DNA of 64,000 bases from Lachnospiraceae bacterium NC2004 (GTDB lineage Bacteria > Bacillota > Clostridia > Lachnospirales > Lachnospiraceae). Made by a program: the position numbers and the translations under genes. The stretch spans positions 1 to 64,000 of the forward strand of contig JHXB01000003.1 of the NCBI GenBank assembly GCA_000621905.1. The letters are read 5' to 3'. This document shows positions 60,547 to 64,000 of the stretch, one piece after another. Positions within the stretch are counted from its first letter, which is position 1; the number at the start of each line of letters is the position of its first letter. The notes under the pieces were generated by a model. That model worked only from the letters and a program-made list of their open reading frames with translations, ran no database searches and was not told the DNA's origin.

Positions 60547-63444
60547 CTACTTAGCCTCATACCATGTATCGCCAACCGACATACTGATATCCAAATCAAC
60601 ACTAAGACTTGCCGCTTTACTCATGGCGTCGCTCAGGACAGATTTAACAATGTCAATCTCGTCATCATAAGCCTCAATAACTATCTCATCATGAATCGTA
60701 AGAACCATTCTTGACTTTAGATGATTATCTAATATTCCCTTAGCTGTCCTAACCATTGCAAGCTTCATAATATCTGCCGCTGTACCCTGAATAGGTGAAT
60801 TCATTGCAACACGCTCGCCAAAGTTACGCATATTAAAGTTAGATGACTTAAGTTCAGGTATAGGTCTTATCCTTCCATACACAGTCTTAACCATGCCGCT
60901 GTCGTAGCCTTCACTAACTTCTCTGTCAAGGTATTCCTTAATCTTAGGATAGGTTGCATAATACTGTTCGATATAATCTTTAGCCTGACTTCTGCTAATC
61001 TTAAGATCCTCAGAAAGTCCATGAGCACTTATACCATAAACAATTCCAAAATTAACCGCTTTGGCATTGCGTCTGTCGTTATCTCTCACTTCATCGTAAG
61101 GAATGTTAAACACCTTAGATGCAGTATCCTGGTGAATATCCCTGCCTTCCTTGTAAGCATTGATAAGATGCTCATCACCTGAAACATGAGCAAGGATTCT
61201 AAGCTCAATCTGCGAATAATCTGCATCTACAAACTTAGCACCCTTCTTCGGAAGGAATACTTTTCTGATTGCCCTTCCAAGTTCGGTACGCATAGGTATA
61301 TTCTGAAGATTAGGATCTGTTGAGCTAATACGACCTGTCGCCGTAACGGCCTGATTAAAATGTCCATGAATCCTTCCATCATCAGCTATAAACGCGCTAA
61401 GCCCCACAGCATAAGTAGAGTGAAGCTTGGTCAACTTCCTGTATTCTAATATATCTTCAACAACCGGCGACTCATCCTTAAGTTTCTCTAAAACCTCGGC
61501 GTTGGTCGAATAACCGGTCTTGGTCTTCTTTAGTGCCGGGAGCTTAAGCTCCTCAAAAAGCACAACTCCAAGCTGCTTAGGAGATAAAATATTAAACTCG
61601 TGCCCACACGCCTTATATATATTCTGCTCTAATTCGGCAATTCCTGCTGTCAACGAGTCCCCATATTCATTGAGCGCCTGCTTATCAACGATAACTCCCT
61701 GATATTCCATGTCATATAAGACAAATGCAGTCGGAAGCTCAATATCTTTATAGAGCTTATCCATCCCGTAAGACTTGAGCTCATCCTCTATAGCATCAGA
61801 GAGCATATATAAACTTAACGCCTCATCATATCCCTGAGCCTTAGACATATGATCATATAAAATCTCAGAATACGGATAACTGCTCTTTAACGGATTGATA
61901 AGATACGCATAAAGCATAACATCAACATATTTTGCATACTCCGAATCTATAATATCAATCAAAAGACTGTTTCTTGTATCTTCATCAAGAAGTCTTATAA
62001 TCGACTTGATATCATAACAGATAACCTTCTTACTCTTGGTAAAAAGCTTATAAAACGCGTCATAAACGCTTGTCTTATTACTATCGTCAGCCTCAATTAC
62101 ATAGACTCTATCATCTTCATATGCAAATGAAAGGTTCGCAATATAATAATTCCTGCATGAAAGCGGATTATCATCAATAACCTTGTCTGATTTAGAGGCT
62201 GCACCCGACAATAGATCGTCAAATGACAATTGCTTTACGGTAGCCTTAGTTTCAACATTGGCAATATCAATATATATCGAAACCTTGTCAGATTCATTGG
62301 CTTTAGTTACATACTCATCAATATCGTTAGCATTTAAGACAATTGTCTCAACTTCTATGTCAGTATTAACCTCTTCTTCGCCAAAATACGAAGCTTCAAT
62401 TCCATCAACTGACAGCGAATGAATCTCTAACTCGTTAAACACTTCATCAATTCCGGTTCTCGTTAGATTGAGTGACAAATCATCTAAAGACTCGTCAATC
62501 GGAACATCTCTCTTGATTGTTGCAAGCTTATATGAAAGCATTGCAGCCTCTTCACCCGAAAGATTATCGTCATCTCCCGCATAAAGAAGTGCCTTAAATG
62601 GCGCACGAGACAAATCATACTTGTCCTTAAGTTCCTTCTTAAGTGCTTCTATACCTGCATTATCAAGGTCTCTTATGGAATCATACAAATCCTTGGTACT
62701 GTCGTAAATGTTGGCAAGCTTAACTGCAATCTTGTCACCGATTCCCTTGACACCGGGGATGTTATCTGATGAATCGCCTGCTAAGGACTTGACCATAACA
62801 GTCTTGTCAGGAGTGTATCCATATTCCTCCTTAACAAGTTCGGGAGTAAGATACATAGCCTGTTCAGGAACGATATAGTCTTCTCTCTTAACATTGTGGT
62901 TCTTGTAAAAATCTAAGACTTTACTCTTACTGCTACTCATCATCCAAAGGGAGATATTGTCATCTACCAACTGTAGATAATCTCTGTCCTTAGTCATAAT
63001 GACAATCGGCACATCCGACTCAAACTTACTTGAAATCGAACCCGCATAGTCATCTGCCTCATAAGTCATTGAAGCAAACTGCTTAATGCCCATCTTGTCA
63101 AGGACCTTCTGACATAATTCAAACTGCTCTTTAAGAGGCTTAGGTGTTGAACTCCTATTGCCCTTATATTCAGAATATATCTCTCTTCTAAATGTATCCC
63201 TTGTGAGATCCCAGCACACAGCCAAATACTTAGGCTTCTGATCCTTAATAATTGCAAACAAAGACTTAAGGAACCCGAATATTCCGTTAGTATATGTGCC
63301 GGATGTAGTCTTCATAAGCTTATGATAAAGCTTCTCCCTATCCTCCTCGGTCTTGGCATATAGTATGTCCTTAGGAAGATTACCATAGTATTGAGTTGAT
63401 AAAAGACTTGATCCGTCTATAATAAGCAAATAATCATTCATCAT
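60547..63444 (-). CDS. polA: DNA polymerase I
   Basis: Repair and Okazaki-fragment polymerase. From the ATG at 63444 (AAGGG upstream; it overlaps the preceding gene by 11 bases) it has 965 residues. The 5'-nuclease domain (about 1-300) shows MTKDRDYLQL and the helix-hairpin GVKGIGDKIAVKL. The middle 3'-5' exonuclease-like domain lacks the DxE motif (YIDIANVE), so proofreading is probably lost. The polymerase domain has DADYSQIELRILAH (A), RRNAKAVNFGIVYG (O-helix) and LTIHDEIVIE (C). Length is slightly above average. Confidence 0.95.
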   Translation of the reverse strand: MMNDYLLIIDGSSLLSTQYYGNLPKDILYAKTEEDREKLYHKLMKTTSGTYTNGIFGFLKSLFAIIKDQKPKYLAVCWDLTRDTFRREIYSEYKGNRSSTPKPLKEQFELCQKVLDKMGIKQFASMTYEADDYAGSISSKFESDVPIVIMTKDRDYLQLVDDNISLWMMSSSKSKVLDFYKNHNVKREDYIVPEQAMYLTPELVKEEYGYTPDKTVMVKSLAGDSSDNIPGVKGIGDKIAVKLANIYDSTKDLYDSIRDLDNAGIEALKKELKDKYDLSRAPFKALLYAGDDDNLSGEEAAMLSYKLATIKRDVPIDESLDDLSLNLTRTGIDEVFNELEIHSLSVDGIEASYFGEEEVNTDIEVETIVLNANDIDEYVTKANESDKVSIYIDIANVETKATVKQLSFDDLLSGAASKSDKVIDDNPLSCRNYYIANLSFAYEDDRVYVIEADDSNKTSVYDAFYKLFTKSKKVICYDIKSIIRLLDEDTRNSLLIDIIDSEYAKYVDVMLYAYLINPLKSSYPYSEILYDHMSKAQGYDEALSLYMLSDAIEDELKSYGMDKLYKDIELPTAFVLYDMEYQGVIVDKQALNEYGDSLTAGIAELEQNIYKACGHEFNILSPKQLGVVLFEELKLPALKKTKTGYSTNAEVLEKLKDESPVVEDILEYRKLTKLHSTYAVGLSAFIADDGRIHGHFNQAVTATGRISSTDPNLQNIPMRTELGRAIRKVFLPKKGAKFVDADYSQIELRILAHVSGDEHLINAYKEGRDIHQDTASKVFNIPYDEVRDNDRRNAKAVNFGIVYGISAHGLSEDLKISRSQAKDYIEQYYATYPKIKEYLDREVSEGYDSGMVKTVYGRIRPIPELKSSNFNMRNFGERVAMNSPIQGTAADIMKLAMVRTAKGILDNHLKSRMVLTIHDEIVIEAYDDEIDIVKSVLSDAMSKAASLSVDLDISMSVGDTWYEAK

Positions 63445-63898
63445 AATTGATAACCCTTCTGATAGCAGTCGGTGTATAATCGCCTGCCTCAAATAGATAT
63501 GGTCTTGTGCTGTCGTAATAATAATACTGTCCCCGGCTGTTAACCAACATAGAATCTATGTATTCAGCATGTGCTTCCTGCTCAAAGAAACCTAAGATGA
63601 TACCAAACAAAGATACAACAAAACCAACGATTATCATCTGCAACTTGGTTCGTACTTTGAGCTTTCTGATGTTAAGCTGAGACTTAAGATTGTTGTCCAT
63701 CTCCTGCTTAAAGTTAACAGCGATATTGTCCCCATGCTCAAGCCTCTTCATACCCTCAATCATGATATAGCTGATCTCCATCTCTTCATGGCAATCAGGG
63801 CATGATTGAATATGCTTGATGAATGGAACGAGGTTGTCACCAAGTGATTGATGGTTAAGATATGAGTAAATCATAGGACTTGCTTCCCTGCATTTCAC
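63434..63898 (-). CDS. Membrane-anchored zinc-finger (anti-sigma-like) protein
   Basis: From the GTG at 63898 (GGAGGTG upstream) it encodes 154 residues. A ZAS-type zinc motif HIQSCPDC supplies His29, Cys33 and Cys36, with Cys3 as a possible fourth ligand. One membrane span is at about 91-110 (LQMIIVGFVVSLFGIILGFF), followed by an outside segment rich in Tyr. This is the layout of anti-sigma factors that hold an ECF sigma factor at the membrane. No sigma gene is in view; it may lie past the right edge. An ATG 11 codons earlier lacks a binding site. It overlaps polA. Confidence 0.7.
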   Translation of the reverse strand: MKCREASPMIYSYLNHQSLGDNLVPFIKHIQSCPDCHEEMEISYIMIEGMKRLEHGDNIAVNFKQEMDNNLKSQLNIRKLKVRTKLQMIIVGFVVSLFGIILGFFEQEAHAEYIDSMLVNSRGQYYYYDSTRPYLFEAGDYTPTAIRRVINYDE

Positions 63899-64000
63899 AT
63901 CAATCACCTCCAAAAGGGCACAATAACCCATATTTAATACATTGTATCACAAATGAGGGATATAATCTATAAAAAATCGCAAAAAAAGTAGATATTTAGG

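Noticed and set aside
1-64000. Search for tRNA, rRNA and riboswitches
   Set aside because: No gap shows a cloverleaf, rRNA stretch or recognised riboswitch core; the larger gaps are explained by repeats, promoters and terminators.

Overview
The window reads as a chromosome segment of a low-GC, anaerobic, fermentative Firmicute, most likely Clostridia of the Lachnospiraceae type. The evidence is gene content and order: a gap-pgk-tpiA-secG glycolysis/secretion block, pta-ackA followed by yceD-rpmF, ylxM-ffh-rpsP-khpA-rimM-trmD, plsX-rnc-smc-ftsY, a rubredoxin-fused flavin reductase, and a UPF0237/UPF0210 pair. The genus cannot be fixed from sequence alone. Almost every gene lies on the minus strand, so the operons read from high to low coordinates; tmcAL (48602-49714) is the only convincing plus-strand gene. 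I saw no rRNA, tRNA or CRISPR array.

Layout, left to right. 1-480: the start of an IS21-type transposase gene running off the left edge, three tandem 21-bp repeats and large palindromes. 485-4060: secG, tpiA, pgk, gap. 4180-30640: a surface-glycan locus. Read in its own direction it starts with a membrane 4,6-dehydratase, an aminotransferase and a PglC-type phosphoglycosyltransferase. An ATP-grasp enzyme, a HAD phosphatase, two GT4 and one GT2 glycosyltransferases and a PglK-type ABC flippase follow. Then come five tandem paralogous glycosyltransferases and an unusual regulator, an XRE helix-turn-helix fused to a degenerate RmlA-like nucleotidyltransferase. A GNAT / DegT aminotransferase / GNAT module comes next, then an unrelated insert (rubredoxin-flavoprotein and AAA-DUF4143 ATPase). 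The locus ends with an O-antigen ligase-like membrane protein, UDP-galactopyranose mutase and signal peptidase I. 30885-39917: trmD, rimM, khpA, rpsP, ffh, ylxM, a short corrinoid-activator-like ferredoxin/ASKHA protein, a small coiled-coil protein, ilvA and ftsY, with repeat-filled gaps. 39932-48389: smc, rnc, plsX, rpmF, yceD, ackA, pta. 48602-63898: tmcAL, then a long minus-strand block (coiled-coil protein, coaD, rsmD, pepD, UPF0210, UPF0237, metallo-hydrolase, GGDEF protein, FtsA-like ATPase, coaE, polA, zinc-finger anti-sigma-like protein).

The best candidates for something new are: (i) the HTH-RmlA-like fusion at 12921-13973, whose catalytic glycine/arginine loop is gone and which may act as a nucleotide-sugar sensor for the glycan locus; (ii) the five-member glycosyltransferase array beside it; (iii) the Pgl-like front end in which an ATP-grasp enzyme sits where a PglD-type acetyltransferase would be expected; (iv) nested fold-back repeats at 32401-32643 and 37278-37413 with tandem composite repeats beside them; (v) a 35-bp palindromic repeat whose edge supplies the stop codons of ffh and of the ASKHA gene; and (vi) a 722-residue FtsA-like ATPase with a tail that looks like repeated small beta-rich modules. 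Start codons were adjusted where a ribosome binding site pointed to a different start; this is stated per gene. All functions are inferred by reading the sequence, without database searches.
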